A DNA stretch of 64,000 nt, from the IMG/VR virus record IMGVR_UViG_3300037089_000251, positions 1 to 64,000 of that record. The stretch is one strand, 5' to 3'. A model generated the notes under the pieces. That model saw nothing but the letters and a program-made list of their open reading frames with translations, was not told the origin of the DNA and ran no database searches. Position 1 is the first letter of the stretch. The number at the start of each line of letters is the position of its first letter. This document shows positions 46,740 through 54,680 of the stretch, piece by piece. This DNA comes from a virus. A program made the position numbers and the translations under genes.

Positions 46740-48848
46740 GTGAGTATGGTGACTATAAAGACGGCCTACCTTTCCCCCTCGACTGGGACGCTGGAGATAA
46801 CGGCGGTCCGGTCCTTGCAGCCGACTGCCTCCATCGTGCTTGACCTCGGCATACCAAATTTTACCGTCTTTTCAATCAAATTCCCCATCTCCTCCAGCGA
46901 CCCCATGGAGTTCAGGCAGGTGAGCAGCGAGGCTCTGGGGGTCATGCTGGACGAGATGACGGCGTTCATGATAAGCACCGGCTACAAGCAGAACGTCATC
47001 GCCGGAATATACGCCCTCGCCCTCGACTGCTACAAGGGCATGATTGCCAACGACAACCCCGCCAAGCGGGAGAAGGACCCCACCATTGGCAGCATTAGGG
47101 GAGCCTTCCGGCTGCCCCCGGAGTTCATCAACGAAACCCAGAAGTGCGTGGTTACGGCGGCAAAGACCGTCAAGCGGTCACCAAGGGAGCGCAAGCTGGA
47201 GTTCACCCCCTCCCGTCCCCTGACCCCCTCGAAGAACGATGTCCTCAAGGCCATCAAGCGGTACCGTTTCCAGAGCATCAAGAGCCAGCCCTACCCGCTC
47301 TACCTGGTGGTCTACGACAACATGGGTCGCCCCAAGGGGACGCTGTCCTTGGGACCGGGGTTCCACAACGAGCTTCTCAAGATGCAGTACAAGAAGAAGG
47401 GGTCCGAAAACCCACAGACTGAGCAGGCCAAGACGATAGTCGAGCAAGGCGGAGGGGTGTTCAAGGGCATGTCCGAGGGCATCAACCCCGGCGAGATGCT
47501 GGCGTGGTTCGACACACCTCATCGTTCTACTCTATTCATCCCACTCCAAGGACTTACGGTAGAGGCTGTGGAGCAAGCGATTGAACAGAGCGAGGCTCGG
47601 TATGCACAGGTGGTGAAGCGTGCAGGGCAGTGGGGGCTGCGCTCCTACGACGGGGACAGCGCCCACGACATCCTCGACCGCTACCGCCCGAAGGGCGAGG
47701 ACACACAGGGCTTCGACGAGCCGGTACCGGAGGACAGGCTCCCCGACCTTGTCGCCGAGCTTAACTCCATGGACCTCGGCACCCCGGACGCCAAGCAGGA
47801 CTACCTCGCCGTGGTGGTGTTCCTCGTCACCCACGGCTCCGACATCCCCGACGACCTCCGCCAGTGTGCCCTTGGCATCGCCCATGAGCTTCACGGCGAC
47901 ACCGAGGGCAGGAATCCGGGCGGGACCACCGACCGGGGCTACAAGCTCTGGAAGGACCCCTTGGGGCGCAAGAAGGAGCTTGAGAAGGAGATGGCCATAC
48001 TTGAGGGCGACAGTGCCAAGGTGGCCAGCCTGTGGGGGATAGAGAAGCAGGTGAAGGAGGACTTCGACCCGGATGTCCTCATCGACCCCCTGACCAACAT
48101 CTTCGGCAAGCTCCAGCCGGAATACCGCAACAAGCTCAAGCGGCTCCTCCTTAAGCCCAGCCACAAGACCTGGAACGACGCCTTCAGCATCATCGTGAGC
48201 GGCGGCGGGAAGTTCATGACCCTATGGCAGGCGGTCATCGCCGTGGACCCGTGGTTCCCGAGGACTGGCCCACGTGAGGACTTCAAGGGCAACCTGATAT
48301 CCGGCTGGGAGAAGATTCCCGACCGCAAGACCATCATCCAAGCGCTGCGCTATGCCAACCCGGTCAAGCACGAGAAGAAGTTCAACCCGGACGACCTCAA
48401 GTTCCTTGAGTCCATGGGCATCAAGACCAGCAGGTTCCTCCGCACCGAGGAGATGCGGGCATGGGGTCAGGGTAGGCAGGACGAGTATTACTCCCAGCAC
48501 CCCGAGCTTGGGAGTCCGGGAAAGAAGCTCAACCTGATGGTTACAGAGCCGGATGGCACCTCTGTGCCCTTGGCGAAGGCAGTCAGGGCAGACCACACCA
48601 ACGCCGAGGGCTACTGGGCGGGCGAGGGCAATGCGGCCAGCGGCATACTCCCCATATGTACAACCACCGGAAGGATTTGCCTTGCTTGGCGCAGTCCCTA
48701 TGTGAACGAGGGAAGCTGCTGGGGAACCATCGGTGGGGCGGTCAAGAGAGGGATGCAGCCCGGTCCCAGCGCCGAGGAGGAGCTTGCGGAGGAGACGGGG
48801 TATACGGGCGATATCAAGTTGTATCCAGCTTTTGTCTTTACTGCTTAA
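46740..48848 (+). CDS. Large protein with a truncated C-terminal Nudix domain, upstream part (702 aa)
   Basis: Residues 1-620 are unrecognised, with long charged helices. From about 640 a Nudix fold begins: SGILPICTTTGRICLAWRS, then GGAVKRGMQPGPSAEEELAEETGY. The Nudix box is imperfect (the first Glu and the Arg are replaced) though ELAEETG remains. The frame stops after LYPAFVFTA, whereas Nudix domains need about 50 more residues; those are found at 49632-49925 beyond the HNH gene. Either the segment between is removed from the RNA or the gene is broken. Start is the GTG at 46740 or the ATG at 46746. Confidence 0.7.
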   Translation: MSMVTIKTAYLSPSTGTLEITAVRSLQPTASIVLDLGIPNFTVFSIKFPISSSDPMEFRQVSSEALGVMLDEMTAFMISTGYKQNVIAGIYALALDCYKGMIANDNPAKREKDPTIGSIRGAFRLPPEFINETQKCVVTAAKTVKRSPRERKLEFTPSRPLTPSKNDVLKAIKRYRFQSIKSQPYPLYLVVYDNMGRPKGTLSLGPGFHNELLKMQYKKKGSENPQTEQAKTIVEQGGGVFKGMSEGINPGEMLAWFDTPHRSTLFIPLQGLTVEAVEQAIEQSEARYAQVVKRAGQWGLRSYDGDSAHDILDRYRPKGEDTQGFDEPVPEDRLPDLVAELNSMDLGTPDAKQDYLAVVVFLVTHGSDIPDDLRQCALGIAHELHGDTEGRNPGGTTDRGYKLWKDPLGRKKELEKEMAILEGDSAKVASLWGIEKQVKEDFDPDVLIDPLTNIFGKLQPEYRNKLKRLLLKPSHKTWNDAFSIIVSGGGKFMTLWQAVIAVDPWFPRTGPREDFKGNLISGWEKIPDRKTIIQALRYANPVKHEKKFNPDDLKFLESMGIKTSRFLRTEEMRAWGQGRQDEYYSQHPELGSPGKKLNLMVTEPDGTSVPLAKAVRADHTNAEGYWAGEGNAASGILPICTTTGRICLAWRSPYVNEGSCWGTIGGAVKRGMQPGPSAEEELAEETGYTGDIKLYPAFVFTA

Positions 48849-48897
48849 ATGAACTATCACTTCTACTATTATAGGGGTATCTTTATAGGGGTGGTAG

Positions 48898-49659
48898 ATG
48901 AACAAAACATCAGGGTATGTTCAGGCTAAGCCGATTCCATACGAAGGGCTTGACCTTTGTTTCTACAAATGTGGCTCCGTGGCAAAGTATCGGCAGAAAA
49001 ATGGCAAGTTATGCTGTAGCCGACACTTTATGTTATGCCCGACCATGACGACCAAAAAAGCCAAGCCAGATATCGACTTGACGGGTCAGGAGGTGGGATA
49101 TTGGAGGGTGCTTGCCTATGCCTTCAACGGGAAATGGGCTTGCCGTTGCATATGTGGAGTGGAAAGACCTGTCAAGACTCAAGCCTTGGTCGAAAAGACC
49201 AGCAAGTCGTGTGGGTGTAGGAGGGAAGAATTTGTAAGTGCGGCTTTCACGAAAAGGCACGGGTTGAGGGCACGGTACTCCATTTTTAACAATTACAGGG
49301 GGGCTGCCCGCCGTCGAGGGTATGAGTGGGGATTGTCCTTTGAACAGTTTTGTGGTTTTTTAGAAAAGCCTTGTTTTTATTGCGGTATCAAGCCTAGCTC
49401 GCTGTGGAACGATTCCTACATGGACCGTGCGGGAAAGCATTTTGGTAAGCGCCAAGATTTCTACTATAACGGGGTAGACAGGCTTGACAACTCTGCTGGA
49501 TATGCTGAGGGAAATTGCGTTACAGCGTGTTGGCGTTGCAATTTTTCTAAGAATGATTTAAGCCGGGAGGAATGGTTGACTTGGGTTAAGCGGCTGTATG
49601 AGCATCAGGAATTGGACAAAGGAGTATTGGTGTGCCTTTCAAATATCACAACTTCATAG
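48898..49659 (+). CDS. HNH homing endonuclease inserted in the Nudix gene (253 aa)
   Basis: Residues 60-105 form an AP2-like or zinc DNA-binding module (WACRCICGVERPVKTQAL, then SCGC). The nuclease domain follows near 155-240: CFYCGIKPSS, NGVDRLDNSAGYAEGNCVTA, CWRCNFSKNDLSREEW, the standard HNH arrangement. The gene is AT-rich. It begins 50 nt after the upstream Nudix stop and its end overlaps the downstream Nudix segment. Only about 50 nt of non-coding sequence flanks it, too little for a normal group I intron core unless the ORF itself carries the core. Confidence 0.85.
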   Translation: MNKTSGYVQAKPIPYEGLDLCFYKCGSVAKYRQKNGKLCCSRHFMLCPTMTTKKAKPDIDLTGQEVGYWRVLAYAFNGKWACRCICGVERPVKTQALVEKTSKSCGCRREEFVSAAFTKRHGLRARYSIFNNYRGAARRRGYEWGLSFEQFCGFLEKPCFYCGIKPSSLWNDSYMDRAGKHFGKRQDFYYNGVDRLDNSAGYAEGNCVTACWRCNFSKNDLSREEWLTWVKRLYEHQELDKGVLVCLSNITTS

Positions 49660-49925
49660 GCACCGTCTCGCATGAATTTGGTCTCCATCCTAATGAAGAG
49701 CATGGCTGGGAGACTGAGGCACTTGAGTGGTTCACTTTTGAGGAGGTCCAAGAGATGATGAGGACCGACCCCGGAAGTTTTCATCCCGGTCTTATAAAGC
49801 TGTTCAAGCAGTCCGGCAAGCTCATCCAGCAAATTTGTAACCGGGAAAGAAGAGGGAAGGGAAAAGGCAATGAGAAACCAGATACAGGCAACGCCGATGC
49901 CAGCACCACCGGCAACGCTGCTTAA
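49632..49925 (+). pseudogene. Downstream half of the split Nudix gene
   Basis: Reads VPFKYHNFIGTVSHEFGLHP then ALEWFTFEEVQEM and HPGLIKLFKQSG, which is the missing second half of a Nudix domain, followed by a basic tail. It is in the same coding phase as the upstream part (both start positions are divisible by three), so removing an insert of a multiple of 3 nt would restore one frame. Translation alone would need the GTG at 49632. Its end overlaps the next gene by 56 nt. Confidence 0.7.
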
Positions 49926-50583
49926 GTTTGACGGGTCGGACAAGGTACCGAACCCCATCAGGAAGGGAGCGCTCCGCATCTACCGGAAGGACACCGGGGA
50001 AGTGCTCTTCGAGGACCACAACATCATCACGTCCATCAGCAGTTGGCTGTTCGCCCAGTTCATGGCGTGCGCCAGCCCGCTCAGCCTCTCCCCGCCGCAG
50101 GTACAGCCCGTCAGCATCCCTGCCACGGAGCCTGCCTGGGGCGTCTGGGGGCTTGCCCTCGGGGCGGGAAGCCCTACATGGGCACCAACCACCCAGCCGG
50201 TCGAGACAGCGGCTCAAATCGAGCTTATACAGCCCCTCGCCCGTGTCCAGCTTTCCCGTGTGAACTTCGTCACGCAAGACAACAGCGGCAACTGGAACGC
50301 CGTGGCCGTCCTCTCCCAGAATGTGGAGTTCCAGACCACGGTGAACAGCACCACCAACAACATCACGCAGGCAGTGAGGGAGATGGGGCTTATCGGCGGG
50401 GGCATTGCCGACATGGGTTCCTACACCATGCTCACGGCACCGTACTTCAACGGAAACCCGTCCAGCTACGCTACGGTCAAGGCATCGCAGCAGACGGTAG
50501 TGCTTTGTAACTACAAGACCCTACCCCCACTTTTATTACCTCCTGGGATTGATATAATTTTCAGTTGGATTTTTTCCTTTTAG
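49870..50583 (+). CDS. Probable virion or tail protein (237 aa)
   Basis: Starts at an ATG inside the Nudix tail behind AGGGAAAAGG. Contains a beta-rich N-terminus (GALRIYRKDTGEVLFEDHNI), a middle with LARVQLSRVNFVTQDNSGNW, and a C-terminus PGIDIIFSWIFSF. That pattern is common in phage fibre-associated proteins of this size. No enzymatic motif. Its end is followed by a homing-endonuclease remnant. Confidence 0.65.
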   Translation: MRNQIQATPMPAPPATLLKFDGSDKVPNPIRKGALRIYRKDTGEVLFEDHNIITSISSWLFAQFMACASPLSLSPPQVQPVSIPATEPAWGVWGLALGAGSPTWAPTTQPVETAAQIELIQPLARVQLSRVNFVTQDNSGNWNAVAVLSQNVEFQTTVNSTTNNITQAVREMGLIGGGIADMGSYTMLTAPYFNGNPSSYATVKASQQTVVLCNYKTLPPLLLPPGIDIIFSWIFSF

Positions 50584-50595
50584 CCCCTAAACTTT

Positions 50596-50805
50596 ATGAC
50601 TTTCAGACGGCTAACCGTAGAGAGTCCAGCCGGGGTAAACTATCGTGGCTTACGGCAATGGAATTGCCTGTGCAAGTGCGGTGGTCATAAGGTCGCAACA
50701 ACGACCTGCCTGCGCAGCGGCAATGTAAGGAGTTGCGGTTGCTTGGCACGGGAATCCTCGATAGCTAACCTACATAATTGGGTTTATCCCCTTTCGGTTC
50801 CTTAA
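50596..50805 (+). pseudogene. Homing-endonuclease N-terminal remnant
   Basis: The 69 codons read FRRLTVESPAGVNYRGLRQW, then CLCKCGGHKV ... LRSGNVRSCGC, the same W-x-C-x-C-x-CG ... SCGC DNA-binding module found in the HNH gene at 48898. No nuclease domain follows. It lies between two structural genes, most likely as a decayed insertion. Confidence 0.65.
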
Positions 50806-50819
50806 GCAGGAGACCTATA

Positions 50820-51320
50820 ATGGCTGGCAAGGTACTGGCAATCAAGCTCGGTCCGTGGCATGAGTTCGGCGACGGCATCGTCAGCACCGGCTATCGGGTA
50901 ATCCTGTCTGTTAGCCAAGTCCGCATCGACGTGCAGACCACCACCTTCTTTGGCCAGAACCTCTTCCAGATGACCTACTCCCCGTGGGGCGTGGGCATGG
51001 TGGATGTCGGCTCGCTCAACTCTACCAGCCTCTTCATGAACTTCCTTGCCCCCTACAAGAACCGGTGCTTGGAGTGGGCGCAATTCGTCAATCCCCCTTA
51101 TAATGCAGCCTTCTACCTTGGGCGCAGCTACACCCTGATTCCCCCTCCCCCGGAGCCTCCCGAGTCCACGGGCAACATGGTTCTCGACGAGGCAAGCTAC
51201 GATGCCGCAAAGGGTTGGTGGGTGAGGTTCAAGGGGAACTTCAACATCGCCATCCCCATATTCCACGACTTCCCCAACATCTTGGACTGCACTCCCAACT
51301 TCAGCATCAAGATTAAGTAG
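50820..51320 (+). CDS. Hypothetical virion-like protein (166 aa)
   Basis: ATG at 50820 behind AGGAGACC. Beta-rich protein (YRVILSVSQVRIDVQTTTFF), a Pro-rich turn (IPPPPEPPE) and a final AIPIFHDFPNILDCTPNFSI segment. It is the last gene of the structural block before small early-type genes begin. No family recognised. Confidence 0.7.
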   Translation: MAGKVLAIKLGPWHEFGDGIVSTGYRVILSVSQVRIDVQTTTFFGQNLFQMTYSPWGVGMVDVGSLNSTSLFMNFLAPYKNRCLEWAQFVNPPYNAAFYLGRSYTLIPPPPEPPESTGNMVLDEASYDAAKGWWVRFKGNFNIAIPIFHDFPNILDCTPNFSIKIK

Positions 51321-51324
51321 GTTT

Positions 51325-51346
51325 TACCATAAAAACCGGTATTATC
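51325..51346 (+). promoter_or_regulatory. Promoter, rightward
   Basis: Reads ACCATAAAAACCGGTATTATCC, with TATTAT at 51340-51345. The first ATG (51351) lies at the expected transcription start, so the transcript would have almost no leader. Confidence 0.55.
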
Positions 51347-51350
51347 CGCC

Positions 51351-51497
51351 ATGGTCATGAGTTATGGAAAAGCATTCTCCTTGGGGATGATAACGCTGTC
51401 CGTTTTGGCCAGCCTGTCGTACTTCGCCGCCAAGGACTATCGCCGGGGAGTATACTGGGCGGCATCCGCCGTCCTCATCACCTCCGTGACCTTCTAG
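51351..51497 (+). CDS. Small membrane protein (48 aa), possibly leaderless
   Basis: Reads MVMSYGKAFSLGMITLSVLA, then SLSYFAAKDYRRGVYWAASA, VLITSVTF: two hydrophobic segments around a charged turn (KDYRRG). No ribosome binding site is present, and the promoter -10 box ends 5 nt before the ATG. A second in-frame ATG is at 51357. Function unknown; a small membrane effector is plausible. Confidence 0.55.
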   Translation: MVMSYGKAFSLGMITLSVLASLSYFAAKDYRRGVYWAASAVLITSVTF

Positions 51498-51502
51498 GAA
51501 CG

Positions 51503-51721
51503 ATGCCTATGTGCCGGAACCCCGAGCAAGTCAAGATGGTGGACCGCCGAAAGGGTGCGATTAGGGCGGCGGTCGCCGCCTACCTCATCATCCTCATTCT
51601 CGTCATCATGGTCTCATGCTTGGTGATAGCCCTGACGGTGCAGAAGGCCAAGACCCTACAGCTTATGGTGAGACCACCCTGTTCTCTGGTCATAAAGGAG
51701 ACCCCATGCGCATATTCCTGA
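51503..51721 (+). CDS. Small single-pass membrane protein (72 aa)
   Basis: N-terminal basic segment (KMVDRRKGAIR) followed by one long hydrophobic helix (AAVAAYLIILILVIMVSCLV). It starts 5 nt after the previous stop and its end overlaps the next gene by 16 nt. No motif recognised. Confidence 0.5.
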   Translation: MPMCRNPEQVKMVDRRKGAIRAAVAAYLIILILVIMVSCLVIALTVQKAKTLQLMVRPPCSLVIKETPCAYS

Positions 51722-52275
51722 TTTGCCCCGTCCGGTTCGCCAGCGAGGAGCAGACCCGAGCCATCGCCGACTGGGTTCGCTATCAAGAGAACGTGGAGGG
51801 AAATGCCGTCCATTGGCCTGCCCGAGATACCCGGCAAGGCCAGGACAGCCTCAAGATATGCGAGGACAACCGCTTCGCCATGGAGCACTCCGACGAGGTC
51901 CATGTCTGGTACGAGCCGACCAGCCAAGGCAGCGTGTTCGACATCGGCATGGCGTTCGTCATGCGCAAGCCGGTATTCCTCGTCAACCCCTCCGCCGTGG
52001 TGCCCACCGAGAGCAAGTCTTATAACAATCTTGTTATAATCCTCGACAAGCAGGCACGGGAGTGGAAGCAGACTATGGTAGATTTGACGAAGGTCAGCGC
52101 CGGGCAGGTGGGATTCTGCGAGTACGACGAGGACCACCGCATGCGGGTGCCGGTCAGCCGTAGGGAGTTCCAAAGGATGGTAGCGGGGATAAACCATAAC
52201 GAGTCTGAGATTGAGGGTGAGTTGGCGGGTATGCCCTATGACGAAGACCCCGCTCAGGAGGCGGCGAACCGATGA
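51706..52275 (+). CDS. Nucleoside 2-deoxyribosyltransferase-like protein (189 aa)
   Basis: The ATG at 51706 has AAAGGAG upstream. The N-terminal 100 residues match the NDT-like Rossmann-type fold: MRIFLICPVRFASEEQ, VHWPARDTRQGQDSLKICED, then DEVHVWYEPTSQGSVFDIGM near residues 62-82. Relatives move or hydrolyse glycosidic bonds of deoxynucleosides or NAD-like molecules. The C-terminal 80 residues are an unrecognised extension. It overlaps the ASCH gene by 4 nt. Either nucleotide salvage or a defence-related role is possible. Confidence 0.7.
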   Translation: MRIFLICPVRFASEEQTRAIADWVRYQENVEGNAVHWPARDTRQGQDSLKICEDNRFAMEHSDEVHVWYEPTSQGSVFDIGMAFVMRKPVFLVNPSAVVPTESKSYNNLVIILDKQAREWKQTMVDLTKVSAGQVGFCEYDEDHRMRVPVSRREFQRMVAGINHNESEIEGELAGMPYDEDPAQEAANR

Positions 52276-52805
52276 AGGCATGGACGCTGAGAGAGCCTTG
52301 GGCTAGCCTCGTGGTCATCGGAGAGAAGAAGTGGGAGACCCGCTCCCGGCCGAACTGGAAGCTCGTGGGCACGAGGGTCGCCATCCATGCCGCCAAGAAG
52401 TTTGACAAGGGCCTGCTGGACGAGGACAGCGGCATCTTCAAGAATGACTTCTTCAACACCGCACTGGCCAAGTACGACATCGACCCCGACATGTTCGCCC
52501 TCGGCAGCGTCATAGGGTTCGTCCGAGTGATGTCCTGCGACAGGGTTGAGTCTATCAGGGGGTTTCTTCGCTCTGACCAGTTGGCCTTCGGGGACTGGTC
52601 TGACGGGAGGTACTGCTTCCGCCTGGTGGACCCAGAGATGATTGAGCCTGTTCCCGCCAAGGGGGCGCTGTGCGTCTGGGAATGGGACATGAAAGGCTAC
52701 TACCCCGGCAGCGACCCGCTGGCAGGATATAGGAACCTAAGGGTGCCTGCGATGGGGCTGGAACCCAGTACATCCCTCCTAGATTTGGAATACCCACACC
52801 TTTAG
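52272..52805 (+). CDS. ASCH-domain protein (177 aa)
   Basis: Matches the ASCH (PUA-like) pattern: KAWTLREPWASLVVIGEKKW, ETRSRPNWKLVGTRVAIHAA, GSVIGFVRVMSCD, and a final PAKGALCVWEW. ASCH domains bind RNA or modified nucleotides, and some act as hydrolases on modified cytidines. ATGA overlap with the deoxyribosyltransferase-like gene suggests they work together on nucleosides or RNA. A short C-terminal extension is unique. Confidence 0.8.
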   Translation: MKAWTLREPWASLVVIGEKKWETRSRPNWKLVGTRVAIHAAKKFDKGLLDEDSGIFKNDFFNTALAKYDIDPDMFALGSVIGFVRVMSCDRVESIRGFLRSDQLAFGDWSDGRYCFRLVDPEMIEPVPAKGALCVWEWDMKGYYPGSDPLAGYRNLRVPAMGLEPSTSLLDLEYPHL

Positions 52806-52820
52806 GTGAGGAGCACCGAT

Positions 52821-53813
52821 ATGGCCACACCCAGCCCGTTCAAGTCCGCCTTTCTCAAGAGCGCCGAGCCTCTTCTTTACGTCGTCAAGCGGGATGGGAA
52901 GCCCCTTACCGACCCGATGTCCCACAACGAGTGCTTCGAGTGGCTCCAGAAGGCACATCCTGCCTATTCCGTGTCCCATGCCACCCAGTACGAGGGGTTC
53001 TCCATAGACCCCGCCCAGCCCGGCGATGCCGCCGGACCCGAGGACCCGACGCTCGCCCCCAACTTCTTCAAGACCGACGACAAGGACTTCCTGAGGGAGA
53101 TGGGGATATCGTCATCGCTCAAGCGGCGTCCCGACTATGGGCTGGCCAGACCGATAGACCCCCTTGCCAAGAAGGCAGGGTTCAAGTTTGAAACCCCTGG
53201 ATTGGACAGGCAGCAGCTTACGAAGGATGTGGCCAAGTATAGGGAGCTTCTGGCAAAGACCAAGGACAACAAGGAGTCGGAAGACCTGGCATTCAAGCTC
53301 TCGCTGGCGGAAGCAAAGTTGAAGATGCTGAGCCAAAAGCAGGCTGCGGGCATATCCGCCGCCCCGAGGGACTACCCGGTCAAGAGGCAGAAGGACGGGT
53401 TCTGGTACATCATCGGCTTACAGGGAGAGGAGCTTAGCGAGAACGCCGAGGGTTCCCCCACGATAAAGACCCCGGACTCGTGGCTCAATGTCCACCAGAA
53501 CGCCAAGAACCTCGACCTTTCCGAGCAGATTTACCGGGAGCTTTATGCCGAGTTCCAGACCAACGACAACCTCAAGGACGGGGACACCTTCAGCACCCCC
53601 ATTGGCCAGTTCATATGCAAGGGGGTGGATGTCATCCCCGCCGACGATATGGCCAAGCAGGCGATAGCCGAGGTCGATGAGAGCTACCGGTGCGCTAACT
53701 GCGGGTGTGACCAAGGGATGCACCGCAAGGGCTATGACGACAACGGCTATCAAGTGTATGGCCAGTGCTCAGACCATCCCGAGTGCAAGGAATATGTACG
53801 CCGTGGTGAGTGA
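52821..53813 (+). CDS. Hypothetical protein with C-terminal zinc-ribbon-like motif (330 aa)
   Basis: I chose the ATG at 52821 (GAGGAG 7 nt before). The middle (residues 125-185) is a charged coiled coil (QQLTKDVAKYRELLAKTKDN, ESEDLAFKLSLAEAKLKML). The end carries CANCGCDQGM ... CSDHPECKEY, a likely metal site. No function is recognised. Confidence 0.75.
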   Translation: MATPSPFKSAFLKSAEPLLYVVKRDGKPLTDPMSHNECFEWLQKAHPAYSVSHATQYEGFSIDPAQPGDAAGPEDPTLAPNFFKTDDKDFLREMGISSSLKRRPDYGLARPIDPLAKKAGFKFETPGLDRQQLTKDVAKYRELLAKTKDNKESEDLAFKLSLAEAKLKMLSQKQAAGISAAPRDYPVKRQKDGFWYIIGLQGEELSENAEGSPTIKTPDSWLNVHQNAKNLDLSEQIYRELYAEFQTNDNLKDGDTFSTPIGQFICKGVDVIPADDMAKQAIAEVDESYRCANCGCDQGMHRKGYDDNGYQVYGQCSDHPECKEYVRRGE

Positions 53814-53839
53814 AATTTCCCATAAAACCTAGTATTTTC
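53812..53839 (+). promoter_or_regulatory. Promoter-like sequence, rightward
   Basis: Reads AAATTTCCCATAAAACCTAG then TATTTTCT, with the -10 at 53833-53838. It resembles the promoter at 51325 (CCATAAAAACCGG before TATTAT). The downstream ATG is at 53844, again near the predicted start of transcription. Confidence 0.4.
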
Positions 53840-53843
53840 TGGT

Positions 53844-54215
53844 ATGGCCAGAAAGCATTACACCCAGATGTCCGTGCCCGAGTTGGTGGAGGTGCGGAAC
53901 TATGTAAATGACCTGCGCCTGAGGACTACTCAGCCCCATTACTACAACCGGAAGCAGGAGCGGTCGTTCTCTCAGGGTCAGGTCTACGCTGCCGTCAAGA
54001 TGGGGAAGCTCATCGAGGTCCATAACGACAGGGAGCCGGATATCCGGGCGCTTTTCCGGGACGATACGGGAACTTGCGTGGTCATCGACTTGGGCAGCGG
54101 GGACATCATCACGGTCTACTACAATGACCCCGAGGACAAGCACTTCACCCTCAACAAGGGGTTGTACCGGTGGCAGGTAGACCTGTGCTCGATAGTCATC
54201 GGGCTTAGAAAGTAG
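53844..54215 (+). CDS. Hypothetical protein (123 aa)
   Basis: Basic helical N-terminus (MARKHYTQMSVPELVEVRNY) and a beta-rich C-terminal half (CVVIDLGSGDIITVYYNDPE). No ribosome binding site is seen; the promoter-like sequence ends about 4 nt before the ATG, so translation may be leaderless. No family recognised. Confidence 0.65.
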   Translation: MARKHYTQMSVPELVEVRNYVNDLRLRTTQPHYYNRKQERSFSQGQVYAAVKMGKLIEVHNDREPDIRALFRDDTGTCVVIDLGSGDIITVYYNDPEDKHFTLNKGLYRWQVDLCSIVIGLRK

Positions 54216-54221
54216 GCAACC

Positions 54222-54548
54222 ATGGGAGCAAAAGCAGCAGTAGCGCCGATAGCGCCGATAGTTATGGAACAGGTCACCTACGACCGCTGGGACCCCGTCT
54301 ACGAGCTTGACATGCGGGGCAAGAAGCCCCCCATCCTTGTCTGGAAGTACGAGGATGCCCCCGAGGAGATAAAGGCGAGGATTATCGCCGAGAACTTCTG
54401 GTTCACCCCCGACTGGGTGGCGCTAAGGCCACCGCAGATAAAGAGCGGGGACATCCCCTGCATGCTGGAGGAAGGCTCCTTCCTCTTCATATCCTCGGGC
54501 ATCGTTGACCTTGAGGACGGCGGGGCCATCTTGGTGGGGAACAAGTAA
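54222..54548 (+). CDS. Hypothetical protein (108 aa)
   Basis: Ala/Val-rich N-terminus followed by a compact beta-rich domain (KPPILVWKYEDAPEEIKARI, NFWFTPDWVALRPPQIKSGD, IVDLEDGGAILVGNK). It follows the previous gene by 6 nt. No family recognised. Confidence 0.7.
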   Translation: MGAKAAVAPIAPIVMEQVTYDRWDPVYELDMRGKKPPILVWKYEDAPEEIKARIIAENFWFTPDWVALRPPQIKSGDIPCMLEEGSFLFISSGIVDLEDGGAILVGNK

Positions 54549-54555
54549 GGAATCT

Positions 54556-54615
54556 ATGAGCATGCTTGCCGACATCCTGCTGTCTCGTATCCTTTGCCTT
54601 GGGGCAAGCATCTAA
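54556..54615 (+). CDS. Possible 19-aa peptide
   Basis: ATG behind AAGGAA opens MSMLADILLSRILCLGASI, a short hydrophobic amphipathic peptide. It may be a membrane peptide or just a chance frame between two transcription units. Confidence 0.25.
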   Translation: MSMLADILLSRILCLGASI

Positions 54616-54635
54616 TGTTGGAACTCAGTATTATC
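54610..54635 (+). promoter_or_regulatory. Promoter, rightward, for the sugar transferase
   Basis: TTGGAACTCAGTATTATCGC with TATTAT at 54629-54634. The sugar transferase ATG I chose is about 47 nt downstream, giving a leader of roughly 40 nt. Confidence 0.5.
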
Positions 54636-54680
54636 GCTTAGACTGGCTTGGCCAGAATCAAACTACATGGAATGGTTAAT

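Noticed and set aside
48849-49631. Group I intron containing the HNH gene
   Set aside because: Only about 50 nt of non-coding sequence flanks the HNH ORF, and I could not identify core pairings. Simple gene insertion is at least as likely.
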